Shown: positions 13,796 through 21,107 of the stretch, piece after piece
Position numbering within the stretch: the first letter of the stretch is position 1
Layout: each line of letters begins with the position of its first letter
Assembly (NCBI GenBank): GCA_964575845.1
Contig: CAZNSX010000006.1
Span: 209,434-273,433 of the forward strand
Length of the DNA: 64,000 bases
Direction of reading: 5' to 3'
From: CAZNSX01 sp964575845
GTDB lineage: Bacteria; UBA8248; CAZNSX01
The notes under the pieces: generated by a model
Database searches by the model: none
Told to the model about the DNA's origin: nothing
What the model saw: the letters and a program-made list of their open reading frames with translations, nothing else
Position numbers and translations under genes: made by a program

Positions 13796-15955
13796 CTATT
13801 CGGGGGGGAACTGACGCCCCGCGCGCTCCAGGCTGGAGAAGGCCTCCTCAAAGTGCCTGACCGAGATTCGAAGCTCCGTGGGATCGGGGGTGACTTCCTC
13901 GGTATGGGCTTCCAGGAACTCACGGATAGCGAGCATGGAAGCATTGCGGCAAATGGACTCGATGTCCGCCCCCATCAAGCCATGGGTGCGGTCGGCCCAT
14001 TTTTCTAGGTCCAGTTTCTCATCGAGGGGTTTCCCTTCGGTGTGAATCCGAAAGATCTCCTCCCGGGTTTCCTTGTCGGGCGCAGGGATCTCCAGATGGA
14101 GGTCGAACCTCCCAGACCTCAGGAGGGCCGGGTCCACGAGGTCCATCCGGTTCGTGGCCGCCAATACCACCACACCGTGGAGTTCCTCCACTCCGTCGAG
14201 CTCGGTGAGGAGCTGGCTGATCACTCGCTCTGTCACTTGGGAGCTGTCTCCGGCCGACCCCCTGAGGGGCGCGATGGCGTCGATCTCGTCAAAAAAGATT
14301 ATGCATGGAGCCGCCTGCTTGGCCTTCTTGAAGACCTCACGGATTCCTTTCTCGCTCTCGCCCACCCATTTCGAGATAAGTGCCGGACCTTTGACCGAGA
14401 TGAAATTCGCCGCGCTCTGACTGGCGACGGCCTTGGCCAGGAGGGTCTTCCCGCTCCCCGGGGGACCAAAGAGGAGGATGCCCTTAGGGGGTTTAGTCTT
14501 GGCGTGCTCGAATAACGGGCCATACCGCAGGGGCCACTCGATGGCCTGGATCAGCTCTGTTTTGACCTCCTGAAGGCCGCCGACTTGGTCCCACCGAACA
14601 TCGGGGATCTCGACGAAGACCTCCCGGATGGCCGAGGGCTCCACTTCATTTAAGGCGGTGATGAAGTTCTCCATGTTGACCTCGAGGTTGAGCAACTTTT
14701 CATAGGGGATGTGGTCAATGTCGAAGTCGATCTCGGGGAGGAGGGGCCGAAGAGCAATCATCGCGGCCTCCCGACAGAGGGCCTCCAGGTCGGCCCCCAC
14801 GAATCCGTGGCTGACCTGAGCGAGTTTCTCCAGGTCGACGTCTTTCGAAAGGGGCATACCGCGGCTGTGAATTTGGAGAATTTCCAGCCGGCCTTCCTTG
14901 TTTGGGATGCTCAGGGAGATCTCCCGGTCAAAACGACCCGGCCGACGGAGGGCAGGATCGATGGCATTGGGAATGTTGGTGGCTCCGATGACGATGACCT
15001 GACCCCGGGATTTCAGCCCGTCCATCAGGGCAAGTAGCTGCGCCACTACCCGCTTCTCCACGTCTCCCAGCACCTTTTCGCGCTTGGGTGCTATGGCGTC
15101 GATCTCGTCCAGAAAGATGATGCTGGGGGCATTGCGCTGAGCCCCTTCGAAGATTTTCCGAAGATTGGCCTCGCTCTCGCCATAGAACTTGTGGATGACC
15201 TCGGGGCAGTTCACGGCCAGGAAGTAGGCATCGCTCTCGCTGGCCACGGCTCGGGCGATCAACGTCTTTCCCGTCCCCGGGGGGCCATGCAGCAACACCC
15301 CCTTGGGCGCTTCGATGCCGAGCCGTTCGAATACCCGGGGATACTTGAGAGGGAGCTCTATCATCTCACGTACCCTACGAATCTCGCGGGAAAGCCCGCC
15401 TATGTCCTCGTAGGAGACCTCGAGAGCCTTTTTCCTGGGCGTCTTCTCGCCCTTGACCCGGATCACCGTATCCGCCCGGATCAGGACCGCACCTGGGGGA
15501 AGGGCCTCGGTGACCGTGAAGTCCTGGTAGCGTGAGCCGAATAGGGTCGCGCGGATGCGGTCCCCCTGGACAAGGGGAATGCCCTCCAGCAAGCGGCCAA
15601 TGTATTGGCTGTCCCGCTCCTTGCCCAATGGCCTGTCGGCTTCCAGAGGGGCAAGTGTGACCTGGTCGGCCGGCTGATGCTCGACCTTCCGAACGGTGAC
15701 CTTCTCGTCCAACCCAACCTGGGCGTTGTCGCGGAGGATGCCGTCCATCTGGATCAAATGGTTTCCCCGCATCTCCTTGTGGGCGGGCATGAGCTTAGCA
15801 ACCGTCGCACGCTTGCCCTTGACCTGGAGGATGTCCCCCACCTCGGCACCTAAGGCCGCCATGTCTTCGGGGTCCAGACGAACGACCCCTCTCCCCACAT
15901 CCTTGGCCATTCCCTCCGCGACCTTAAGCGCTAGGTTCTGCACTTCAGTCGGCAT
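13796..15955 (-). CDS. CDC48/VAT-type AAA+ ATPase with two ATPase domains
   Basis: A 719-residue homologue of archaeal VAT and eukaryotic CDC48/p97. An N-terminal double-psi barrel substrate-binding region (about 1-180) is followed by D1 (Walker A GPPGTGKT, Walker B IIFLDEIDAIAP, arginine fingers in RRPGRFDRE) and D2 (GPPGSGKT, IIFFDEIDAIAP, RSGRFD). These enzymes pull proteins out of complexes and unfold them. It is transcribed from the GvpH side and lies between gvpH and an unknown gene. The GvpH neighbour and the gvp operon beside it suggest quality control of vesicle proteins (inference). AGGGG lies 9 bases before the ATG. Confidence 0.92.
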   Translation of the reverse strand: MPTEVQNLALKVAEGMAKDVGRGVVRLDPEDMAALGAEVGDILQVKGKRATVAKLMPAHKEMRGNHLIQMDGILRDNAQVGLDEKVTVRKVEHQPADQVTLAPLEADRPLGKERDSQYIGRLLEGIPLVQGDRIRATLFGSRYQDFTVTEALPPGAVLIRADTVIRVKGEKTPRKKALEVSYEDIGGLSREIRRVREMIELPLKYPRVFERLGIEAPKGVLLHGPPGTGKTLIARAVASESDAYFLAVNCPEVIHKFYGESEANLRKIFEGAQRNAPSIIFLDEIDAIAPKREKVLGDVEKRVVAQLLALMDGLKSRGQVIVIGATNIPNAIDPALRRPGRFDREISLSIPNKEGRLEILQIHSRGMPLSKDVDLEKLAQVSHGFVGADLEALCREAAMIALRPLLPEIDFDIDHIPYEKLLNLEVNMENFITALNEVEPSAIREVFVEIPDVRWDQVGGLQEVKTELIQAIEWPLRYGPLFEHAKTKPPKGILLFGPPGSGKTLLAKAVASQSAANFISVKGPALISKWVGESEKGIREVFKKAKQAAPCIIFFDEIDAIAPLRGSAGDSSQVTERVISQLLTELDGVEELHGVVVLAATNRMDLVDPALLRSGRFDLHLEIPAPDKETREEIFRIHTEGKPLDEKLDLEKWADRTHGLMGADIESICRNASMLAIREFLEAHTEEVTPDPTELRISVRHFEEAFSSLERAGRQFPPE

Positions 15956-16120
15956 CTATGGTTGCCCCTATAATGACACCTGGACGGTCAAATGGTTCTT
16001 CATCCCGCCCTGAGGCCGGGTATCTGAAGCTCCTCGGAACTCTTGCGCAGGCGAATCTCCGGAAAAATCAGTGCCCCAAGGAGGGGGTATCGCTCGGGCC
16101 TCTCGGGCGGGCGCAGAAAT

Positions 16121-16645
16121 TCAGCCTGCTTTCGGCAACCTGATTTCGAGCACCCCGTTGTTATAAGAAGATTTCATTTTCGACCGCTCGACGGGTGAGG
16201 GCAAGAGGACCTCCTTGCTGTACCTCCTCCCCCCATTCTCGGCCGTGATGGTGAGAAGGTCTCCTTCGACCTCGAGCTTGATCCCGTTCTCTTCCACCCC
16301 GGGCAGCTCTGCGACCACGGAAATTTCCTCACCCTCTTCAAAGACATCCACAAGCGGTTCTCGAATCTCCTCCACAACGGGGCCCGACTCGCTTTGGCGG
16401 ATATTTCCGAAAGACTCCACCTTTAGGCCCTCATCGAGCCCGCCCAGCCGGACCGAAAACCCGTAAACGCCCCTGGCGCCCTTGAGGTTGTTCAGGCCCT
16501 TTATCTCACCCTCTCTTGTGATGGTCGAACCTCCCTCTTCCACCAGCTTTGAGACTAGATCCAGAATGTTGCCGAGTCCTTTGAAAAGACCCCCCATTTC
16601 CAAATTGATCCTCACCTCGCTTCCAGAATCCTTTTTCTTGTCCAT
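16121..16645 (-). CDS. gvpH: GvpH, Hsp20-type gas vesicle chaperone
   Basis: A 174-residue protein. The GvpH-type start (GLFKGLGNILDLVSKLVEEGG, GVYGFSVRLGG) is followed by an alpha-crystallin domain (about residues 90-174: LVDVFEEGEEISVVAELPGV) ending in the Hsp20 signature GVLEIRLPK. Small heat shock proteins hold unfolded clients without ATP; GvpH is known from haloarchaeal vesicle clusters. ATG 16645 is preferred because GAAGGGAG precedes it. It is first in a minus-strand unit with the CDC48-type gene and has a near-consensus promoter. Confidence 0.88.
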   Translation of the reverse strand: MDKKKDSGSEVRINLEMGGLFKGLGNILDLVSKLVEEGGSTITREGEIKGLNNLKGARGVYGFSVRLGGLDEGLKVESFGNIRQSESGPVVEEIREPLVDVFEEGEEISVVAELPGVEENGIKLEVEGDLLTITAENGGRRYSKEVLLPSPVERSKMKSSYNNGVLEIRLPKAG

Positions 16646-16779
16646 GAGAAACTCCCTTCTCGTGAAGCCCTCAGAGGTCCCCGCAGAAGCGCGCCAAGCG
16701 CCGTGCTTGCTCAATCAGGCACACGAGGCGCCTTCCCTTGATTCCCGCAGGCCCCGCAGTTCCATCCGTGTATAAATCA

Positions 16780-16808
16780 AATATAAGGCGGGGATAACAT
16801 TTTGTCAA
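16780..16808 (-). promoter_or_regulatory. Sigma-70-type promoter of gvpH
   Basis: On the minus strand TTGACA (16803-16808) is followed by exactly 17 bases and TATATT (16780-16785), close to consensus. Its -35 lies inside the left arm of the 13-base inverted repeat at 16798-16857. It would drive gvpH and probably the CDC48-type gene. Confidence 0.75.
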
Positions 16809-16857
16809 GGAGACTTTACAAAAATTATTAAAAATGTCCGCGGCCCTTGACAAAATG
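16798..16857. promoter_or_regulatory. 13-bp inverted repeat, probable operator of the divergent promoters
   Basis: CATTTTGTCAAGG (16798-16810) and CCTTGACAAAATG (16845-16857) are perfect inverted copies 34 bases apart. Each arm holds a TTGACA -35 box pointing outwards. The identity extends beyond the hexamer, which suggests binding sites for a shared regulator; the adjacent XRE-type protein is the obvious candidate (inference). Confidence 0.6.
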
Positions 16858-16875
16858 CTATAATTGGCCTAATTT
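16847..16875 (+). promoter_or_regulatory. Possible promoter of the XRE-type regulator
   Basis: TTGACA (16847-16852), 17 bases, then TAATTT (16870-16875), a weak -10. It mirrors the stronger gvpH promoter. A TATAAT also occurs at 16859-16864 but has no -35 box at the right distance. The start codon lies about 25 bases downstream. Confidence 0.45.
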
Positions 16876-16900
16876 TTAGGCGAGGGGATTATTGAGGGCG

Positions 16901-17800
16901 ATGGAAAAAAAGCGCAACCAGATGGTCCGAAAACAGTGGAAGGAGATGAATCTGGGGGAGAGGATCCGCGCGGTTCGCCAACGACTGCAGAAGGTCAACC
17001 GAAGGCAATATTCCCTCCAAAGCATCTCGAGGCGGACCGGGGTCGTCTCGCGCCAGGGCCTGAGCCAGATCGAGCTCGGAAAGGTGAAAAATCCCACGGC
17101 GAAGGTGCTCGGCGGCATCGCTGCCGACTTGGGGATTTCGCTGGGATTCCTGCTCACGGGCGGGGAGAGCGATGAGGGGGTTCGAGCGGAATCTTCGCGG
17201 GGGCTGCAATTCGAATGGGAAGAATTGCGAAGACGTGTCGCGGATGCTCTGTCATCCGAAGACGCGTCCACTGAAGAAGGTTTGGACATGAGGGGTCTCC
17301 AAAACGTTAAACGGCTTGCCGAAGGCGAATTCGACTCGTTCGTCAAAGCCCTGGGAAACCTCCCCCGGGTCCCTCAGGGCAAGCCCTCAGAGACGGCTTC
17401 AAGGCTTGAATTTGAGGTGGCAGCTCTCAACAGGAGTTCGGACGAGCTGGATCGGGACTTCGCTTTCCAAATATGGTCAAGAGTTTCGAGCCTCGCCGCC
17501 TGTCTTGAGGATGCTCTTCGTCCAATATCGAGGGGGGGGAAGGAAGAAAGCAGAGAAGAGGGCTCCCTCCTTCATAAAGTCCGGCGGCTCTCACGGTGTC
17601 TGGAAAAGAAACCGATTTCATTCACTTCCGCAAACGATTCGGACCATCCGATTTCTCTGAGGATTGAATTCGAGGACCTTCCGCTCGTGGTCGAATACCT
17701 TGGCAGCGAGAACTTTCCCTCCCGGCTCGTCGATGAGTTCAAAGACCGTATCCGGTTTGAGTGGGAGATGCTTCTCAGGAGAGCCAAGCGAGGAGATTGA
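16901..17800 (+). CDS. XRE-family helix-turn-helix regulator next to gvpH
   Basis: About 299 residues. A Cro/CI-type helix-turn-helix occupies residues about 20-85 (LGERIRAVRQRL, SRQGLSQIELGKVKNPTAKVL, LGISLGFLLTGG). The remaining 200 residues are charged and helical and unlike any domain I know; they may sense a signal or make oligomers. ATG 16901 is chosen, but TTG 16892 (GAGGGG six bases upstream) is equally possible. It is divergent from gvpH and probably controls both units through the inverted repeat. Confidence 0.8.
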   Translation: MEKKRNQMVRKQWKEMNLGERIRAVRQRLQKVNRRQYSLQSISRRTGVVSRQGLSQIELGKVKNPTAKVLGGIAADLGISLGFLLTGGESDEGVRAESSRGLQFEWEELRRRVADALSSEDASTEEGLDMRGLQNVKRLAEGEFDSFVKALGNLPRVPQGKPSETASRLEFEVAALNRSSDELDRDFAFQIWSRVSSLAACLEDALRPISRGGKEESREEGSLLHKVRRLSRCLEKKPISFTSANDSDHPISLRIEFEDLPLVVEYLGSENFPSRLVDEFKDRIRFEWEMLLRRAKRGD

Positions 17801-18254
17801 GACTCTTTGGGGGAGAAACGCGAACAAATTGCGATAGCTCCCTCTAGGGCCTCACGTTTTTTCCTCGCCTTCCTCTTTTGTCCCTCCCTCAACTGCAGCC
17901 CTTTACCTTCGTCCACACTCCTCGTGAAGCCCCGGTGCAACCGGGTGGCTGAGCGCTTCGTCAGGCCCTCTCTTCAGGGCCTGAAACTTTTCCGCAACCG
18001 TAAGAAAAATCCTTCCGCCTCATGAGGGATTTTTAGTTCTTGCCCCGGGGCATTTCGGCGTGGGCTCTGGGTTTAATGCCGACCTACCCGGGTTCAAAGG
18101 GGGGGAAGGCCTTGGGATGTGTGAAGGAAGGAAATGATGAGGGAGATGCCCACGGCAGCCCGAAGAAGACGGAACCCGGAAGGTTAAGTCGGCGAGTTAT
18201 TGCCCTTTAAGACGTTATGCTTTAATATTCAGTCAACTCAATGGGATTAACTTA
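17801..18254. other. Intergenic region with several hairpins
   Basis: 454 bases without a convincing gene. It holds a perfect 8-bp hairpin (CAGGCCCT / AGGGCCTG, 17962-17983), a second stem of AAAAATCC with GGATTTTT (18005-18012 / 18027-18034) whose right arm ends in T residues, and a 12-base palindrome TGCCCCGGGGCA (18041-18052). The second stem could serve as a terminator for the regulator gene. Nothing matched a riboswitch I know. Confidence 0.45.
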
Positions 18255-18854
18255 GTGAAATCAAAACTCACTGGGGAGGGGAGGTTGCAGCGCTCGGCAC
18301 TGATTGTTTTCCTTGTTCTCCTTCTGGCGTTGCTAGTCGGTGCCGCGGGCGCCTCCGGGCCTTCGGTCATAGATATAATAGTCATCAACACCGATGAAAA
18401 CCTGCGCGTCTTCTGCACCCTTGAGAATGCCTTCTCAAAAGAAGTCATGGAGGCCATGCGGGGAGGTGTCACCACCTCCTTCTCCTACCACATTGAGCTC
18501 ATACGGCAGCGCGGCCTGTGGTATGATGAGACCGTGGCCCGGAAGGTTGTCAAGCAAACGGTGAAGTTTAACTCCCTAAAAAAAGAGTTTACCCTATCTC
18601 GCGAGACCAGCGCGGGCGAGAAACAGGTGCGCTACACGAGAGATGAGGAAGAGGCCAAAGACTGGCTGGCCGAGCTTAACGGGGAACCGCTGCGAATGAG
18701 GGACCTCCTGAAGCCCAAGAAGCGATACTACGTGCAGATAAAGGGGGACCTCAACACCGTCAATTTCTCCATTCCCCTGAGATGGATTCTCTTTTTCCTC
18801 AGCGACGAAACCGATTGGAGCCGCTCGGGCTACTTCGAGGTCAAAGGGCCGTGA
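18255..18854 (+). CDS. DUF4390-family secreted or membrane-anchored protein
   Basis: 199 residues. A signal peptide or anchor (ALIVFLVLLLALLVGAAGAS) is followed by a DUF4390-like domain (VFCTLENAFSKEVMEAMRGG, then SFSYHIELIRQRGLWYDE). This family is usually found just upstream of NtrY-type kinases, as here (3-base gap to the kinase). Its role is unknown; an envelope partner of the kinase is plausible. The start is GTG 18255. Confidence 0.82.
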   Translation: MKSKLTGEGRLQRSALIVFLVLLLALLVGAAGASGPSVIDIIVINTDENLRVFCTLENAFSKEVMEAMRGGVTTSFSYHIELIRQRGLWYDETVARKVVKQTVKFNSLKKEFTLSRETSAGEKQVRYTRDEEEAKDWLAELNGEPLRMRDLLKPKKRYYVQIKGDLNTVNFSIPLRWILFFLSDETDWSRSGYFEVKGP

Positions 18855-18857
18855 GCC

Positions 18858-21107
18858 ATGAATGAGAGCACAGGGGATGTAGCCAGCTACAGGAAGCGCG
18901 CCGTTCGACGCCTGCTTCTTTGCATGACGGCCATCCTCGTGCTCGTGACGGCCGCCTGGATCTACTTCAAGGAAATAGACCCGGCCACACCCCTTTTCAA
19001 TAACGTTGTCGTGGTCGCCCTCCTCGATATCAACATCATCCTCCTCATGGTGCTAGCGCTTCTCGTGGCTCGAAATCTCATCAAGCTCCACTTCGAGCGC
19101 CGCGGGCTGAAGGTGACCGGCAAGCTGCGCTTCAAGCTAATCGCGGCTTTCGTCGGGCTTTCCCTTATCCCCTCGGTGTTGCTCCTGGTGGTAGCGAGCG
19201 GTCTGATCACCAAGAGCATCGACTCCTGGTTTAACATCCGGGTGGAGCGCTCCCTCGAGGAGTCTCTGGAAGTGGCCCAAACCTACTACCGTGCGACCGA
19301 AGGGGAGGCCCTCGCGCACGCCCGCCGCCTCGCAGTGAGCCTGGCAGCTCCGCAGGCCCTTAAGGATCAGAAGGGTCTGAAGGCCCTTGTGGAGTCTAAA
19401 TTGGATGAGTTTTTGGTTGACAGTATCCAGCTATTCGACGAGGGAGGAAGGGAGGTCCTGAAGCTCAAGCGGGGGGAGGCGCCCGGAACCACCCTCTTCT
19501 ATCCCTTCAGCGACCTCATGGATAAAGCCCTGGGGGGAGAGGCCGTCTCTGAGATCCGCTCGGTCGGCCGGGGAGAGCTCATAAGGGGCCTGGCTCCCAT
19601 AAGGCTTCCCGGTAAGGGAGGAAAGGTCTTGGGCCTCGTCGCCGTCACCTATTATATACCCCAGAGCCTCACGGCCAAGCTCGGAGACATAAGAACGGCC
19701 TTCGAAAACTACAAGCAGATGGAGATACAGAAGAACCCCATCAAGGCCAGCTACATCATGACCTTCCTCATGATAGCCTTCCTGGTCATTTTCGCGGCCA
19801 TTTGGTTTGGGTTTTACCTTGCACGGGGGATCACGGTTCCCATCGAGAAGCTTGCCGAAGGGACCCGGGCTGTGGCCGAAGGGAACCTGGACTTCAAGAT
19901 TGACATAAAGTCTGATGATGAGGTGGGCCTGCTGGTGGACGCCTTCAACCGCATGACCTCCAACCTCAAGCGGAGCGAGGAAGAGGTGGCGGAGGCACAC
20001 CAAGGGCTCCAGAGGACCAACGTGGAGCTGGACCGCCGGCGCGACTACATGGAGACGGTCCTCCAGAACATCGCGACGGGGGTCATCTCCGTCGACCGCC
20101 GCGGGCGGATAACCACCATAAATAAGGCGGCGGGCAAGATGCTGGAGGTGGAAATTAAAGGTGCACTGGGTAAGAGCTACTTCTCTCTTTTCAGTTCAGA
20201 GCAGCTCGGGCCTGTGAGGGCCCTCCTGAAAAAGATGTTGGAGTCAGGGCGGGAGACTCTCTCGGAGCAGATCCAGATGACGGTGGCTGGAAGAGTTCTG
20301 ACCCTCATCGCCAGCGTTTCCCTCCTGACCGATAGCGGAGGCAGGGGCATAGGCATGGTGGCCGTCTTCGAGGATCTAACCGAGCTCATCAAGGCCCAGA
20401 AGCTTGCGGCCTGGCGGGAGCTGGCTCAGGGCATAGCCCACGAGATCAAGAACCCTCTCACACCCATCCAGCTCTCCACCCAGAGGCTGAGGAAAAAGTT
20501 TGAGACAGGAGCCCATGACTTTGCGCAGGTTTTCGAGACCTGTACGACCACCATCATCACTCAGGTGAAAAGCCTGATGGAGCTTGTGAACGAGTTCAGT
20601 CAGTTTACCCGACTGCCCGAGGCCCATCCCAGGCCCTGTGACCTGCATTCGCTGTTGAGCGAGGTTCTCGCCCTCTATCGTGAAAGCCATAGGGAGCTCG
20701 AGTTTGAGACGAGGTATGATAAGACCCTGGAACTCATAGCTGTGGATGAGGGGCAGATAAAGCGGGCTTTCATAAATCTCTTAGAGAATGCTATCGAGTC
20801 CATGGAGGGTGGCGGCAAGGTAACCATCTCCACTCTTCTCGATCACATTTCCCAGAGCGTGAGGATAGAGGTGGCCGATGAGGGGGGAGGCGTCCCGACC
20901 AGGGACAGAGAACACCTCTTCATGCCCTATTTCTCCACGAAGAAAGCAGGCAGAGGGCTCGGGCTGGCCATTGTGCAGAGGATCATTGCCGACCATAACG
21001 GTTCAATAGAGGTCAAAGATAACTATCCCAGGGGCACGGTATTCGTCATAAGGCTCCCCCTGGATGGGGCTTCGGCCCGGAGGGCAGGGAAGGTGAGCTT
21101 TGGATAG
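18858..21107 (+). CDS. ntrY: NtrY-family membrane sensor histidine kinase
   Basis: A 749-residue kinase. Three early membrane helices (about 18-36, 48-68, 90-112) and a fourth near 297-320 flank an extracytoplasmic sensor. A HAMP linker, a PAS domain (about 395-500, ETVLQNIATGVISVDRRGR), HisKA with phospho-acceptor His528 (GIAHEIKNPL) and HATPase_c (N box INLLENAIESM, G2 GRGLGLAIV) follow. NtrY kinases respond to nitrogen, redox or envelope conditions. Its stop overlaps the start of the NtrX-LpxC fusion by 8 bases, so kinase and regulator are made together and the fusion is the expected phosphate acceptor. Confidence 0.93.
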   Translation: MNESTGDVASYRKRAVRRLLLCMTAILVLVTAAWIYFKEIDPATPLFNNVVVVALLDINIILLMVLALLVARNLIKLHFERRGLKVTGKLRFKLIAAFVGLSLIPSVLLLVVASGLITKSIDSWFNIRVERSLEESLEVAQTYYRATEGEALAHARRLAVSLAAPQALKDQKGLKALVESKLDEFLVDSIQLFDEGGREVLKLKRGEAPGTTLFYPFSDLMDKALGGEAVSEIRSVGRGELIRGLAPIRLPGKGGKVLGLVAVTYYIPQSLTAKLGDIRTAFENYKQMEIQKNPIKASYIMTFLMIAFLVIFAAIWFGFYLARGITVPIEKLAEGTRAVAEGNLDFKIDIKSDDEVGLLVDAFNRMTSNLKRSEEEVAEAHQGLQRTNVELDRRRDYMETVLQNIATGVISVDRRGRITTINKAAGKMLEVEIKGALGKSYFSLFSSEQLGPVRALLKKMLESGRETLSEQIQMTVAGRVLTLIASVSLLTDSGGRGIGMVAVFEDLTELIKAQKLAAWRELAQGIAHEIKNPLTPIQLSTQRLRKKFETGAHDFAQVFETCTTTIITQVKSLMELVNEFSQFTRLPEAHPRPCDLHSLLSEVLALYRESHRELEFETRYDKTLELIAVDEGQIKRAFINLLENAIESMEGGGKVTISTLLDHISQSVRIEVADEGGGVPTRDREHLFMPYFSTKKAGRGLGLAIVQRIIADHNGSIEVKDNYPRGTVFVIRLPLDGASARRAGKVSFG

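Noticed and set aside
13090..13944. Longer form of the protein after the CDC48-type gene
   Set aside because: The first 50 or so residues of the longer frame overlap the ATPase gene out of frame and are serine/proline/arginine-rich shadow sequence; GTG 13782 fits better.
15191..15535. Plus-strand frames opposite the CDC48-type gene
   Set aside because: They are antisense shadows of a highly conserved GC-rich gene with no ribosome sites or family similarity.
16859..16864. TATAAT as -10 of the XRE regulator promoter
   Set aside because: The sequence 17 bases upstream is not a -35 box; the TTGACA is only 6 bases away.
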